A program made the translations under genes and the position numbers. The notes beneath the pieces were generated by a model. The model was not told where the DNA came from. It did not search any database and saw nothing but the letters and a program-made list of their open reading frames with translations. Shown piece by piece: positions 8,516 to 17,470 of a DNA stretch of 64,000 bases (within the stretch, counting starts at the first letter, position 1; each line of letters begins with the position of its first letter). Origin of the DNA: Fen-178 sp963722575 (GTDB taxonomy: Bacteria; Acidobacteriota; Terriglobia; Bryobacterales; Bryobacteraceae); assembly GCA_963722575.1 (NCBI GenBank), contig CAVRNR010000003.1, positions 248,001 to 312,000 on the forward strand. Direction: 5' to 3'.

Positions 8516-9451
8516 TCAAGCCAGCTTAGGCGCCATCACGTCCACGAGTTCTCTAACCGCAGCCGCACTCTTGAGCAGTGCCGCGAGTTCACCTTCAGTC
8601 AGCTTGACTTCGAATATCTTCTCGATGCCCTGTGCGCCGAGCTTGACAGGCACGCCGACGTACAGGCCCTGGATGCCGTACTCGCCTTCCAGGTAGGCGG
8701 AGCAAGGCAGCACCCGCTTCCGGTCCAGGAGTATGGCTTCCACCATCTCGGCCACGGCCGCCGAGGGTGCATAGTAGGCGCTGCCGCTCTTGAGATACTT
8801 GACGATCTCGGCGCCGCCGGCCCGCGTGCGTGCCACGATCTGCTGGAGGGTGTCCGCGGCCATCAGGTCGGCCAGCGGGATGCCCGCCACACTGCTGTAG
8901 CGCACCAAAGGCACCATGGTGTCGCCGTGGCCGCCGAGCACAAAGGCCACCACGTCCGATGCGGAGACATCGAGCGCCTGTGCCACGAATGCGCGGAAGC
9001 GCGCCGTGTCGAGGATGCCGGCCATCCCCACCACGCGCTGCTTGGGGAAGCCGCTGATGCGGTGCGCCACGTGGCACATGGCATCCAGCGGGTTGGTGAC
9101 GATGATCAGGATGCAGTGGGGAGAATGCTTCACCGCCTGCTCCACACTGGCCTTGACGATTTCGTAGTTGGCCCACAACAGGTCGTCGCGGCTCATTCCG
9201 GGCTTGCGCGGAAAGCCGGCGGTGACCACCACGATGTCGGAGTTCTCCGTGGGCGCGTAGTCGTTGGCGCCCGTAAGCTGAACGTCGACTCCCTCGACGG
9301 GGCAAGACTGGAGGATGTCCAGGGCCTTGCCCTGCGGGATACCTTCGAGAATATCCACCACGACAATGTCGGCCAGAGCTTTGCCGGCCAGGCGGACCGC
9401 GCAACTGGCGCCGACATTTCCGGACCCTACAACTGTGACCTTCTTTCTCAT
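8516..9451 (-). CDS. mdh: Malate dehydrogenase
   Basis: 311 residues of the LDH-like malate dehydrogenase type. Visible are the NAD-binding GSGNVG loop (9-14), D33 at the end of the second strand (NAD preference), substrate arginines R82, R88 and R151, N120, D148 and the catalytic H175 in GGHGDTMVP. R82 in the loop TAGFPRKPGMSR indicates malate rather than lactate. It converts malate to oxaloacetate in the TCA cycle. It lies 11 bases downstream of icd and is probably cotranscribed with it. Confidence 0.96.
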   Translation of the reverse strand: MRKKVTVVGSGNVGASCAVRLAGKALADIVVVDILEGIPQGKALDILQSCPVEGVDVQLTGANDYAPTENSDIVVVTAGFPRKPGMSRDDLLWANYEIVKASVEQAVKHSPHCILIIVTNPLDAMCHVAHRISGFPKQRVVGMAGILDTARFRAFVAQALDVSASDVVAFVLGGHGDTMVPLVRYSSVAGIPLADLMAADTLQQIVARTRAGGAEIVKYLKSGSAYYAPSAAVAEMVEAILLDRKRVLPCSAYLEGEYGIQGLYVGVPVKLGAQGIEKIFEVKLTEGELAALLKSAAAVRELVDVMAPKLA

Positions 9452-9462
9452 CTTGGCTCCCT

Positions 9463-10716
9463 TCAGGCCGTTACCGCCGGCTCCCTCATGTTGCCGGCGA
9501 TGGCGGCGGCAAACTCGCTGGTTTTCAGTTTCACGGCGCCTTCCATCTGGCGATGCAGATCGTAGGTGACGCGCTTTTGCCTCATGGTTTCAGTAATGCC
9601 ATGCTCGATGAGCTGCGAAACCTCTTTCCAGCCCATGTGGTGGAACATCATCGAGCCGGCCAGGATGACGCTCGAGGGATTGATGACATCCTTGTTGGCG
9701 TACTTCGGGGCGGTCCCGTGGGTGGCTTCGAAGACCGCGTACGCGTCGCCGATATTGCCGCCCGGCGCCATCCCCAGCCCGCCCACCTGGGCCGCGCAGG
9801 CGTCCGACAGGTAGTCGCCATTGAGGTTGGGGGTAGCCAGCACGTCGTATTCATCGGGCCGCAGCAGCGCCTGCTGGAACATGGAGTCGGCGATGCGGTC
9901 CTTGACCAGGACTTTGCCCGGCGGGACGTTGGCGCCCACTTCCGCCTCCGTGACGCAGACATCCGCGAACTCCTCTTTGACCAGGTCGTATCCCCAGTCG
10001 CGGAAGGCGCCCTCGGTGAACTTCATGATGTTGCCCTTGTGCACCAGCGTCACGCTGCGGCGCCCGTTTTCGATGGCGTATTGAATGGCGCGCCGGATCA
10101 GCCGCTTCGAACCGAACACGCTCATGGGCTTGATCCCGATGCCGGAATCGAGGCGGATCTTCTTGCCCATCTCCCGGTTCAGGAACTCGATGACCTGGAG
10201 CGCCTCGGGCGTCCCCTCGCGCCACTCGATGCCGGCATAGACGTCCTCGGTGTTTTCGCGGAAGATCACCACGTTCAGCAGTTCGGGGTGCTTCATCGGC
10301 GAAGGCACACCCGGAAAGTAGCGGACCGGCCGCATGCACACGTACAGATCGAGCAGCAGCCGCAAGGTGACGTTCAAACTGCGAATCCCGCCGCCGACCG
10401 GAGTGGTCAGCGGCCCCTTGATCGCGACATGGAACTGCCGGATGGCATCCAGCGTGCCCTGCGGCAGCCAATCGTTGAACTTCTGGTAGGCCTTCTCGCC
10501 GGCGAAAACCTCGTACCAGGCCACGCGGCGCCGGCCGCCGTATGCCTCCAGAACGGCTGCGTCGAACACCGTGCGGGCAGCCCGCCAGATATCCGGCCCG
10601 ACGCCATCGCCTTCGATGAAGGGGATGATGGGGTTATCGGGGACCGAAAGCTTGTGATCTCGAACCTGGATGGGCACACCATCCACGGGGATAGGAACCT
10701 CGTTGTAACTCTCCAT
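9463..10716 (-). CDS. icd: Isocitrate dehydrogenase (NADP type)
   Basis: 417 residues from the ATG at 10716, which has GGGAGG just upstream and gives almost exactly the E. coli Icd length. The frame stays open 29 codons further upstream without resemblance to the family. Conserved stretches include PIIPFIEGDGVGPDIW, KGPLTTPVGGGIRSLNV, FRENTEDVYAGIEW, LVHKGNIMKFTEGAFRDWGY and NLNGDYLSDACAAQVGG. It oxidises isocitrate to 2-oxoglutarate. It is first in an icd-mdh pair facing away from the GYD gene. Confidence 0.96.
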   Translation of the reverse strand: MESYNEVPIPVDGVPIQVRDHKLSVPDNPIIPFIEGDGVGPDIWRAARTVFDAAVLEAYGGRRRVAWYEVFAGEKAYQKFNDWLPQGTLDAIRQFHVAIKGPLTTPVGGGIRSLNVTLRLLLDLYVCMRPVRYFPGVPSPMKHPELLNVVIFRENTEDVYAGIEWREGTPEALQVIEFLNREMGKKIRLDSGIGIKPMSVFGSKRLIRRAIQYAIENGRRSVTLVHKGNIMKFTEGAFRDWGYDLVKEEFADVCVTEAEVGANVPPGKVLVKDRIADSMFQQALLRPDEYDVLATPNLNGDYLSDACAAQVGGLGMAPGGNIGDAYAVFEATHGTAPKYANKDVINPSSVILAGSMMFHHMGWKEVSQLIEHGITETMRQKRVTYDLHRQMEGAVKLKTSEFAAAIAGNMREPAVTA

Positions 10717-10911
10717 ACCGCCTCCCGAGCCCTCGATTCGCGGCCGGACGGCGCCCGGCGCCATATCGCTCATCGGACTCCAAACTATATGATTTGGCAT
10801 CAACTATAGCAGTTTGAACCAGGGGTGGGCAATGTCCCGGTTATCCCGCGAAATGGTTGTGCATTTCGCGCGATTTGGGAGTAAACTAGCCACGGAAAGG
10901 ACGGTGCCTCA

Positions 10912-11205
10912 ATGCCGACCTACATTACGCTCATGAAGTTCACGGAACAGGGGGCCAAGGACCTGAAAGGCGCGCCCCGGCGGATCGAATCGGCCGCCAA
11001 AGCCTGGGAATTGATGGGCGGCAAGCTGCTCGGCGCGTACTTCGTTATGGGGGAATACGATTACATCGCCATCACCGAGTGCCCCACTGATGAAGCTGCC
11101 GTCGCCGCCAGCCTGGCGGTGTGTGCCCGCGAGCACGTCAAGACCACCACGCTTCGGGCCTTCACCATCGACCAGTTCGCCCAGTTGGTAGACAGGCTGC
11201 CTTGA
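10912..11205 (+). CDS. GYD-domain protein
   Basis: 97 residues matching the GYD family (MPTYITLMKFTEQGAKDLKG...; the family motif region is GAYFVMGEYDYIAI). GYD proteins are small alpha/beta-barrel (dimeric ferredoxin-like) proteins with no settled function. An AAAGGA element precedes the ATG. It is divergent from icd and followed by a strong hairpin and gltA; a link to the TCA genes is positional only. Confidence 0.85.
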   Translation: MPTYITLMKFTEQGAKDLKGAPRRIESAAKAWELMGGKLLGAYFVMGEYDYIAITECPTDEAAVAASLAVCAREHVKTTTLRAFTIDQFAQLVDRLP

Positions 11206-11251
11206 ACGCCTGGGTAGACTGGTAGCGCCTTGTTATTTGCACTATGATGTA

Positions 11252-11290
11252 CTTGGCGCGTGCCACTCCCGCGGGGTGGCGCGCGCCAAG
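11252..11290 (+). promoter_or_regulatory. Stem-loop in the gltA upstream region
   Basis: Two 15-base arms (11252-11266 and 11276-11290) pair with a single G-U position and enclose a 9-base loop. No T-tract follows, so it is a poor intrinsic terminator for the GYD gene. It lies about 206 bases before the gltA start. It could act as a 5' leader structure or a terminator of another class. The surrounding 291-base gap (11206-11496) holds no supported gene. Confidence 0.5.
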
Positions 11291-11496
11291 GAACTTCCTC
11301 CGGTGCCGCGGCGCCGGTGTTTACGGGGCCGCCCACACGGTATGGATTGGGGTTTGAGCCGCGCTCGTGGGCTTTCGACGACGAGCGGCGCGATTGTGCG
11401 GGAGAGCACACTGGCCGGATGGCGGCGGACGCCGCCGACCCGCGCCGGGATGTGCGGGCGTGGCGTTTCGAACTTAGGGGTTTATGGGAGAACATT

Positions 11497-12786
11497 ATGG
11501 GAAACGAAGCTTTGAGTATTCTGGATAAGCGCACCCAAACCACGTATGAAATCCCCATCGACAAGGGGACCATCCGGGCCATGGACTTGCGCAAGATCAA
11601 AACCGGGCCCGACGATTTCGGGCTCATGACCTACGATCCCGCTTTCATGAATACTGCTTCATGCCAAAGCGCGATCACCTTCATCGACGGCGACAAGGGT
11701 ATCCTGCGTTACCGCGGCTACCCCATCGATCAACTCGCGGAGAAGTGCACGTTCCTGGAGGTGGCCTACCTGATTCTGTTCGGGGATCTGCCCACGGAAT
11801 CCCAACTGAAAGAGTGGGTGACCAATATCACTTACCACACCATGATTCACGAGACCACCAAGAAGTTTCTGGAGGGATTTCGCTGGAACGCCCATCCCAT
11901 GGGGATGCTGGTCAGCACGGTGGCGGCGCTCTCCACGGTTTACCCCGAGGCCCGCAATGTCCACGATCCGCAGAACCGCAAGTTGCAGATCATGCGCCTG
12001 ATCGGCAAAATGCCGACCATTGCGGCGTACACCTACCGGCACGGCTTGGGCTACCCCTACATCTATCCGGACAACGACCTCGGCTACGCCGAGAACTTCA
12101 TGAACATGCTTTGGAAGATGGTGGAGCCCAAGTACCAGGCCAATCCCGTCCTGGCGCGCGCGCTCGACATCCTGTTCATCCTGCACGCCGATCACGAGCA
12201 GAATTGCAGCGCCAATGCCATGCGCGCGGTGGGCAGCTCCTTCGCCGATCCGTACCTCTCGACGGCTGCGGCGGCTGCCGCGCTCTCCGGCCCCCTGCAC
12301 GGCGGGGCCAATGAAGAAGTCCTCAAAATGCTGGATGTGATCGGCTCCAAGGACAAGATCCCAGCCTATATCGAGAAGGTCAAGGCCGGGCAGTTCAAGC
12401 TGATGGGATTCGGACACCGGGTTTACAAGAACTACGACCCGCGCGCCAAGATCATCAAGTGGGCCGCGAACAACGTGTTCGAGGTCACCGGCAGGAATCC
12501 CAAGCTCGAGATTGCGCTGGAGCTGGAGCGCATCGCCCTGGAAGACGAATACTTCGTCAAGCGCAAGCTCTACCCCAACGTGGATTTCTACTCCGGGATC
12601 ATCTACCAGGCCATGGGCTTCAAACCGGAGATCTTTACGGTGCTGTTCGCCATTCCGCGCACCGTGGGCTGGCTGGCCCAGTGGCAGGAGCTGCTGGAAG
12701 ACCCCGAGCAGAAGATCGCGCGCCCGCGCCAGATCTATACGGGCCACGCGGTGCGGGATTTCGTGCCCATCGAGAAGCGGGCTTAA
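11497..12786 (+). CDS. gltA: Citrate synthase
   Basis: 429 residues from the ATG at 11497, with GGGAG 6 bases upstream. The frame is open 79 codons further upstream, but that stretch is arginine/proline-rich with no family resemblance. Hallmarks of hexameric type II citrate synthase are the N-terminal beta domain, CQSAITFIDGDKGILRYRGY, HADHEQNCSANAMRAVGSS, SGPLHGGANEEVLKML, MGFGHRVYKNYDPRA and YPNVDFYSG. It condenses acetyl-CoA with oxaloacetate. It lies near mdh and icd on the opposite strand and ends in a perfect hairpin shared with the convergent kinase. Confidence 0.97.
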   Translation: MGNEALSILDKRTQTTYEIPIDKGTIRAMDLRKIKTGPDDFGLMTYDPAFMNTASCQSAITFIDGDKGILRYRGYPIDQLAEKCTFLEVAYLILFGDLPTESQLKEWVTNITYHTMIHETTKKFLEGFRWNAHPMGMLVSTVAALSTVYPEARNVHDPQNRKLQIMRLIGKMPTIAAYTYRHGLGYPYIYPDNDLGYAENFMNMLWKMVEPKYQANPVLARALDILFILHADHEQNCSANAMRAVGSSFADPYLSTAAAAAALSGPLHGGANEEVLKMLDVIGSKDKIPAYIEKVKAGQFKLMGFGHRVYKNYDPRAKIIKWAANNVFEVTGRNPKLEIALELERIALEDEYFVKRKLYPNVDFYSGIIYQAMGFKPEIFTVLFAIPRTVGWLAQWQELLEDPEQKIARPRQIYTGHAVRDFVPIEKRA

Positions 12787-12839
12787 AAAAGGGGACAGAC
12801 GCATTTATTTTCCGCGAAAAATGCGTCTGTCCCCTTTTT
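12786..12839. terminator. Perfect 21-bp inverted repeat between convergent genes (REP-like, bidirectional terminator)
   Basis: Arms 12786-12806 and 12819-12839 are perfectly complementary, with a 12-base loop. The arms begin in A5 and end in T5, so the hairpin can terminate transcription from both gltA and the convergent kinase; it overlaps the kinase stop codon. The core GGGGACAGACGC recurs in a second hairpin at 57573-57625 and a half copy at 54771-54794, so it belongs to a dispersed repeat family. Confidence 0.85.
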
Positions 12840-14739
12840 ATTCTTCCGCGGTGGGCATGCGGACCGTGAATGTGCTCCCTTTGCCCACCTCGCTCCGGAC
12901 GGAAATAGTGCCGTGGTGCGTGGTCACAATCCCATAAGCGATCGACAAGCCGAGACCCGTGCCCCTGCCGCTGGCCTTGGTGGTGAAGAAGGGATCGAAA
13001 ATGCGGTCGATCTGCTCCGGAGGTATACCATGCCCCGTGTCCGAAATCGCCACCTCGACGCATTTTTCGGGTATGAGCCGGCGCGTCACGATGGTGATGG
13101 TGCCCCGTTCATCCATGGCTTGGACCGCATTCATGAGGATGTTCATGAACACTTGCTGGCACTGCGACCCGTCCGCTAAAACACGAGGCAGCTCGGGAGC
13201 CAGGTTCTGGACCAGGTTGATGTTGAAAAACAGCGCTTGTTTGGTCACCAGGAACAGCGTGTCCTCGATCACCTTGTTGAGGTCCACCAGTTGAATGTTG
13301 CTCTTCGACTGGCGCGAGAATTCGAGCAGCCCCTTCACGATGTCCCGGCATCGCTCGGTCTGGCGGATCACCTCCTCGAGGTTTTCCCGGTTGGGGTCGT
13401 CATCCCGCATGTCTTCGACGCTGAGGCCGGTGAGCGCCAGGATGCCGCCCAGCGGATTATTGATTTCATGGGCCACGCCGGCGGCCAGCATACCGAGCGA
13501 GGCCAGCCTCTCGGATTGCGCCACCCTGGCCTGCATGGCCACCAGTTCCTCGGTGCGCTGCCTCACCTTCTCCTCGAGCGTCCGGCCCCATTCTTCCAGG
13601 TCGCCCCGCATCTGCCGGAGGCTCTGGAGCATGGCGTTGAAGGATTCCGCCAGCAAGGCGATCTCGGTGGGGGAATCCGATTGGACCTCCTGGTCGAACC
13701 GGCCCGCGATGATGTTGTGGGTGGCGGCCACCATCTCGCCGATGGGGCGGGTGATGTTGCCGATCATGTAGTAAGTGATGCCGATGATCAGGAGAAAGCC
13801 GCCGGTGGCAATGCCGAAGAAGGAGAGCACCACGCGGTTGCGGATGGCCGTATAGGTGTTCTCCAGGATTCCGACGGAGAGCATGCCGACGACGTTTCCG
13901 GCATAATCGCGAATCGGATCGTACTCGCTGATAAGCCAGTCCTTGACGACAAACGCCCGCCCGCGCCAAGCCTCTCCTCGTTTCAGGACGGCATCGCAAA
14001 CGTCGGCCGGCGCTCGCGAGCCGACTGCCCGGCGGCCGGCCGCGGTTCGGACGCTGGTCGAGATTCGGAGATCGTTCTGGAATATGGTGACGGCACCACT
14101 ATCCACGTCCCGAAACGGGTCGCCGCGAAAAAGCAGTTCCCGGACGCGGTCCACGATGGTGAAGTTGCCGGTCAGAAGGACGCCACCATATAGGGCGCCC
14201 AGCGTCTCGCCGCCAGCGGCCTCGACGGGAGCGGCCGCCATGAGCGTCATGCCGGCGGGGAGGATTTCGGTGCCCGCGGCCAGTTTGCCGGAAAGCGCCG
14301 CTTTGACAATGCCGGTGGAAGAGGCGTCTTCCATGGCGTGGCCGGGTTGAGATACCCGCAGCACCACCCCTCCGCGCGCATCCACGAGGGTCAGAAAATC
14401 GAAGCCCGCGTCGTGGCGAATCCGTTCCAGATAGGCGGCCAGAGAACGCCGGTCGCCGGTAGCGAGGTACTGTTGGACGGTGGTGCCGGACGCCACAAAC
14501 TCGACCGAGAGCTTGAGCGCCTGAAGCTGCTGTTCGTAGACCGTCCTGGCGGTGGCGAAATCGTGATCCACCGCCCGGCGCGCCTGCGTCATGATGGTGG
14601 AGCTGACGATCCACGAACCCACCAGCGATGTGGCTAATCCTCCGATGCCCAGGATCACCAGGTAGCTCGAGATCAGCCGCGCCTTGAGCGACAGCCTGCG
14701 GGAACCGAAGCGAAAGCGCATGGCGTGGGGCGCTTTCAC
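12838..14739 (-). CDS. Membrane sensor histidine kinase (Cache-HAMP-HisKA-HATPase)
   Basis: 633 residues from a GTG at 14739 that overlaps the upstream receiver stop as GTGA; an ATG at 14721 is the alternative. A membrane segment (about 25-47) is followed by a periplasmic sensor of about 240 residues resembling single Cache domains, a second segment (LSFFGIATGGFLLIIGITYY), a HAMP linker, a coiled coil, the phosphoacceptor H424 in GVAHEINNP, and an ATPase with NILMNAVQA, DTGHGIPPEQ and GTGLGLSIAYGI. It is last in a four-gene phosphorelay operon. The ligand is unknown; Cache domains usually bind small organic acids or amino acids. Confidence 0.92.
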   Translation of the reverse strand: MKAPHAMRFRFGSRRLSLKARLISSYLVILGIGGLATSLVGSWIVSSTIMTQARRAVDHDFATARTVYEQQLQALKLSVEFVASGTTVQQYLATGDRRSLAAYLERIRHDAGFDFLTLVDARGGVVLRVSQPGHAMEDASSTGIVKAALSGKLAAGTEILPAGMTLMAAAPVEAAGGETLGALYGGVLLTGNFTIVDRVRELLFRGDPFRDVDSGAVTIFQNDLRISTSVRTAAGRRAVGSRAPADVCDAVLKRGEAWRGRAFVVKDWLISEYDPIRDYAGNVVGMLSVGILENTYTAIRNRVVLSFFGIATGGFLLIIGITYYMIGNITRPIGEMVAATHNIIAGRFDQEVQSDSPTEIALLAESFNAMLQSLRQMRGDLEEWGRTLEEKVRQRTEELVAMQARVAQSERLASLGMLAAGVAHEINNPLGGILALTGLSVEDMRDDDPNRENLEEVIRQTERCRDIVKGLLEFSRQSKSNIQLVDLNKVIEDTLFLVTKQALFFNINLVQNLAPELPRVLADGSQCQQVFMNILMNAVQAMDERGTITIVTRRLIPEKCVEVAISDTGHGIPPEQIDRIFDPFFTTKASGRGTGLGLSIAYGIVTTHHGTISVRSEVGKGSTFTVRMPTAEE

Positions 14740-15128
14740 GCCGCCTTTCCCAGCCGTTGGCGGATCTGCTCCAGCAACTGCACCAGATCCACCGGCTTGG
14801 AGAAGAACATGTCGTGCGCCATCCAGCCGCCGCTCTCCGGGATCTCGAAATCCGGAAGGTGCGTGCAAAACGAGCTGACCACAAATATCGGGACGCTCTT
14901 CAAGTCCGCATCGCGGCGCATTTCCTGAATGGTGAAGAACCCTTCGGTCCGCTCGTTCATCATGATGTCCATGAGGATCAGGTCCGGCCGCTGCAATTTC
15001 GCCAGCTTGACGCCTTCCTTGCCGTCATGCGCCTGGAACACGGTGAAGCGGTTCGCCTCCAGGAAACAGGCGACGGCCTCGGCGAAGTCCCGGTCGTCGT
15101 CCACTATCAGTATTCGTTTTTCGTCCAT
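14736..15128 (-). CDS. Single-domain response regulator (receiver only)
   Basis: 130 residues: ILIVDDDRDF supplies the acidic pocket, D54 (LILMDIMMNE) is the phosphoacceptor, and KP near residue 112 closes the receiver fold. There is no output domain. The segment after D54 (NERTEGFFTIQEM) is shared in style with the other stand-alone receiver at 16273-16683. The longer open frame upstream is the neighbouring kinase read in another frame. It probably relays phosphate between the two kinases of the operon. Confidence 0.9.
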   Translation of the reverse strand: MDEKRILIVDDDRDFAEAVACFLEANRFTVFQAHDGKEGVKLAKLQRPDLILMDIMMNERTEGFFTIQEMRRDADLKSVPIFVVSSFCTHLPDFEIPESGGWMAHDMFFSKPVDLVQLLEQIRQRLGKAA

Positions 15129-15157
15129 GATGATTCCCAACTCCCCATTTTCGTGTT

Positions 15158-16276
15158 TTACGCCGGCGCGCGCCATGCCGGCAAGCGCACCCGAAAAGTC
15201 GAGCCGATTCCAGTCTGGCTCTCGACCTCGATACTCCCACCCATTTCCGAAACGATTTTCTTCGAAATATGCAGTCCCAGGCCCGTGCCCTCCGTCCTTT
15301 TGACGCCCTCCCCCTTGATGCGGAAGAACTCGTCGAACAGAAACGGCCGGTACTGTTCCGGGATACCAACGCCGGTGTCGGCGACGGCGATCGCCACCTC
15401 TCCGCCGGAGAGGCTGCCGGTAACCGCGACCTTGCCGCCGGGCTTGTTGTACTTGATGGCATTGGTGATCAGGTTGTCGAACAGAACATTCAGGCAGTTC
15501 CGGTCGCCCGAGACGCACAACGCCTCCTCCGGCCAAACGGCTTCGAGCGAAACCTGCTCGGCCGCCGCCATCTCCTCGTAGCTCGCCAGGATGCCTGGAA
15601 TGATCTGCTTGAGGTCTACCTCGACCCTCTCATTAACGAGCGTGCCCCCCTCGACTCGAGCCAAGGTGAGCCAGTCGGAAATCAGCTTCTGCAATTCCTC
15701 GGTCCGCTTGAGGCAGCGCTCGATCCATTCCTGTCTGCGGGCCGGGTCGTCTTTGGTCTGGTCGAGGTGCTTGAGCACGTCCAGGTACTGGTGGATGGCC
15801 ACCAGGGGCGTGCGCAGTTGATGCGACACGAAGGTGACAAAGCGCCGCTTGAGGAGCGCGCGGTCCACTTCCGCCCGCTGCGACTCGAGCGCCAGCCGCC
15901 GCCGGTCCAGCCCGCGGTTGATAATCATCCGCAGCTCGTCCGGCGAAAACGGCTTGGGCAGGAAATCGTACGCGCCGGACTTCATGGCCTCCACCGCGGT
16001 GTCGATGGTGGCGTAACCGGTAATGACCACCAGGATGATCTGCGGGTCGATTTCATGGACCCGGGCAATGACCTCGAGGCCGCTGATCCCCGGCATCTTG
16101 AGGTCCACCACCACCACGCCCGGCTTGAGCTCCGCGACACCTTCGAGGCCCCGGGCTCCATTTTCGAAGGCCGCCACGCGGAGACCCATCTTCGACAGGA
16201 TCTTGCTGCATGAGAGCCGGATCGCGTAGTCGTCGTCGATCACGACGATCATTTCCGGCGCCGCCGCCTCACTCAT
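15158..16276 (-). CDS. Receiver-histidine kinase hybrid (REC-HisKA-HATPase), soluble
   Basis: 372 residues in inverted hybrid order. An N-terminal receiver (D58 in VVVVDLKMPG, K108 in FLPKPF) comes first, then a short coiled coil, the phosphoacceptor H152 in FVSHQLRTPL, and an ATPase with LFDNLITNAIKYN, DTGVGIPEQ and GTGLGLHISKKI. No membrane segment. Such proteins act as receiver-controlled kinases inside relays. Its start overlaps the upstream receiver stop as ATGA. Confidence 0.92.
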   Translation of the reverse strand: MSEAAAPEMIVVIDDDYAIRLSCSKILSKMGLRVAAFENGARGLEGVAELKPGVVVVDLKMPGISGLEVIARVHEIDPQIILVVITGYATIDTAVEAMKSGAYDFLPKPFSPDELRMIINRGLDRRRLALESQRAEVDRALLKRRFVTFVSHQLRTPLVAIHQYLDVLKHLDQTKDDPARRQEWIERCLKRTEELQKLISDWLTLARVEGGTLVNERVEVDLKQIIPGILASYEEMAAAEQVSLEAVWPEEALCVSGDRNCLNVLFDNLITNAIKYNKPGGKVAVTGSLSGGEVAIAVADTGVGIPEQYRPFLFDEFFRIKGEGVKRTEGTGLGLHISKKIVSEMGGSIEVESQTGIGSTFRVRLPAWRAPA

Positions 16277-16683
16277 GGCTCCCTCCCCGCGCCCCCCACG
16301 GCCTTCTCCAGAAGCGCGAGGAACCTGGGAATGTCGAGCGGCTTGGTGAGGTACGCGTCGGGCCGGATCATCTCAACTTCCCCCGACATCGGAAAACGCT
16401 CATCGGGGCTTTCCTCGACCGAGGAAAGCATAAAAACCGGAACATGGCTGTGTTCCGCATACTCGTCCCGATATTTGAGCGCGTGGGTCACCCCGTACCC
16501 CTCCACGGAGGTCTCCATCATGACGTCGAGGATGATGACGTCGGGTTTGTGTTCGAGCACCTGCCGCAAGCCCTCGTGCCCGGAGCCGGCTTCGAGCACC
16601 TCGTAGCCGCGAGTCTCGAGAAGAGATCTCACCGAGACCCGAAAATCTTGGTCGTCGTCGATCAGGAGCACCTTGACGGACAT
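16273..16683 (-). CDS. Single-domain response regulator (receiver only)
   Basis: 136 residues starting MSVKVLLIDDDQDF, with AGGAGG 5 bases before the ATG. D53 (VIILDVMMET) is the phosphoacceptor and YLTKPLDI holds the conserved lysine. It has no output domain. A loop rich in acidic residues (KYRDEYAEHSHVP, VEESPDERF) enlarges the receiver relative to CheY. First gene of the four-gene operon. Confidence 0.9.
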   Translation of the reverse strand: MSVKVLLIDDDQDFRVSVRSLLETRGYEVLEAGSGHEGLRQVLEHKPDVIILDVMMETSVEGYGVTHALKYRDEYAEHSHVPVFMLSSVEESPDERFPMSGEVEMIRPDAYLTKPLDIPRFLALLEKAVGGAGREP

Positions 16684-16732
16684 CCCAGCCTCCTTCCCGC
16701 CGGGCGGCTCCACTGGGGAGCCGCTCCGCTTG

Positions 16733-16761
16733 ATTATAGGATAACTAACTCCGAAACTGAA
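16733..16761 (-). promoter_or_regulatory. Candidate promoter of the phosphorelay operon
   Basis: On the minus strand, TTCAGT (16756-16761) and a perfect TATAAT (16733-16738) are 17 bases apart. The start would fall near 16726, giving a leader of about 43 bases that includes a small GC hairpin around 16705-16723. Confidence 0.5.
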
Positions 16762-16800
16762 GCGCCGCTCCGGCATTGCTATCATGGGCCATCGGCCCTC

Positions 16801-17433
16801 ATGAACCTGCCGCGCCTCTACCCCATCCTCGATACGGAATCGCTGGCCGGGCGCGGCGTCGCCATCCAGGCTGCCGCCGCCGCGTTCCTGGAAGGCGGCG
16901 CCGGCATCCTGCAAATCCGCCACAAGGGACACTGGAACCGCGAGGTCTTCGAATCGGCCAAACAGGTCGCCCGCCTCTGCCGCGAAGCCGGCGCGCCGCT
17001 CATCGTCGACGACCGCGCCGATTTCGCCATGCTGCTCGAAGCCGGCCTGCACGTGGGCCAGGACGATCTCGCGCCCGGCGACGCCCGCCGGCTGCTCGGT
17101 CCCGGCGCCGTGATCGGCTTTTCCAGCCACCATGCCGATCAGCTCTCGGCCGCCGGCGGCGAGCCGGTGGATTACGTCGCCTTCGGCCCGGTGTTTCCCA
17201 CCACGTCCAAGCGTAATCCGGATCCCGTGGCCGGCGTGGTAGAGATACGGCGGTGCCGCGCGCTGGTGGAGAAACCGCTGGTTGCTATCGGCGGCATCAC
17301 GCTCGAAAATGCCCTCGATGTCCTTCGCGCCGGCGCCGATTCCGTGGCCGTCATCGCCGGATTGCTCCCCCAGGCAGCCACGGCCCGGTCCTTGCGAGAG
17401 CGCATGGAAGAATGGCAACGGCTGGTGAAGTAG
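16801..17433 (+). CDS. thiE: Thiamine-phosphate synthase
   Basis: 210 residues, the normal ThiE length. Family hallmarks are the start LYPILDTE, QIRHKG (pyrophosphate side), LIVDDRADFAMLLEAGLHVGQDDL, VGFSSH-like IGFSSHH, YVAFGPVFPTTSK and AIGGITLENA. It joins the thiamine pyrimidine and thiazole phosphates. It is divergent from the phosphorelay operon; no other thiamine gene is adjacent and I see no TPP riboswitch in the 117-base gap. Confidence 0.93.
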   Translation: MNLPRLYPILDTESLAGRGVAIQAAAAAFLEGGAGILQIRHKGHWNREVFESAKQVARLCREAGAPLIVDDRADFAMLLEAGLHVGQDDLAPGDARRLLGPGAVIGFSSHHADQLSAAGGEPVDYVAFGPVFPTTSKRNPDPVAGVVEIRRCRALVEKPLVAIGGITLENALDVLRAGADSVAVIAGLLPQAATARSLRERMEEWQRLVK

Positions 17434-17470
17434 CCCCGGCGCTACCATAGACTCAAGGCGGTGACAACAT

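Noticed and set aside
11260..11496. 79-codon in-frame extension of citrate synthase
   Set aside because: Low-complexity, not like citrate synthase, and the ATG at 11497 has a good Shine-Dalgarno site and gives the normal length.
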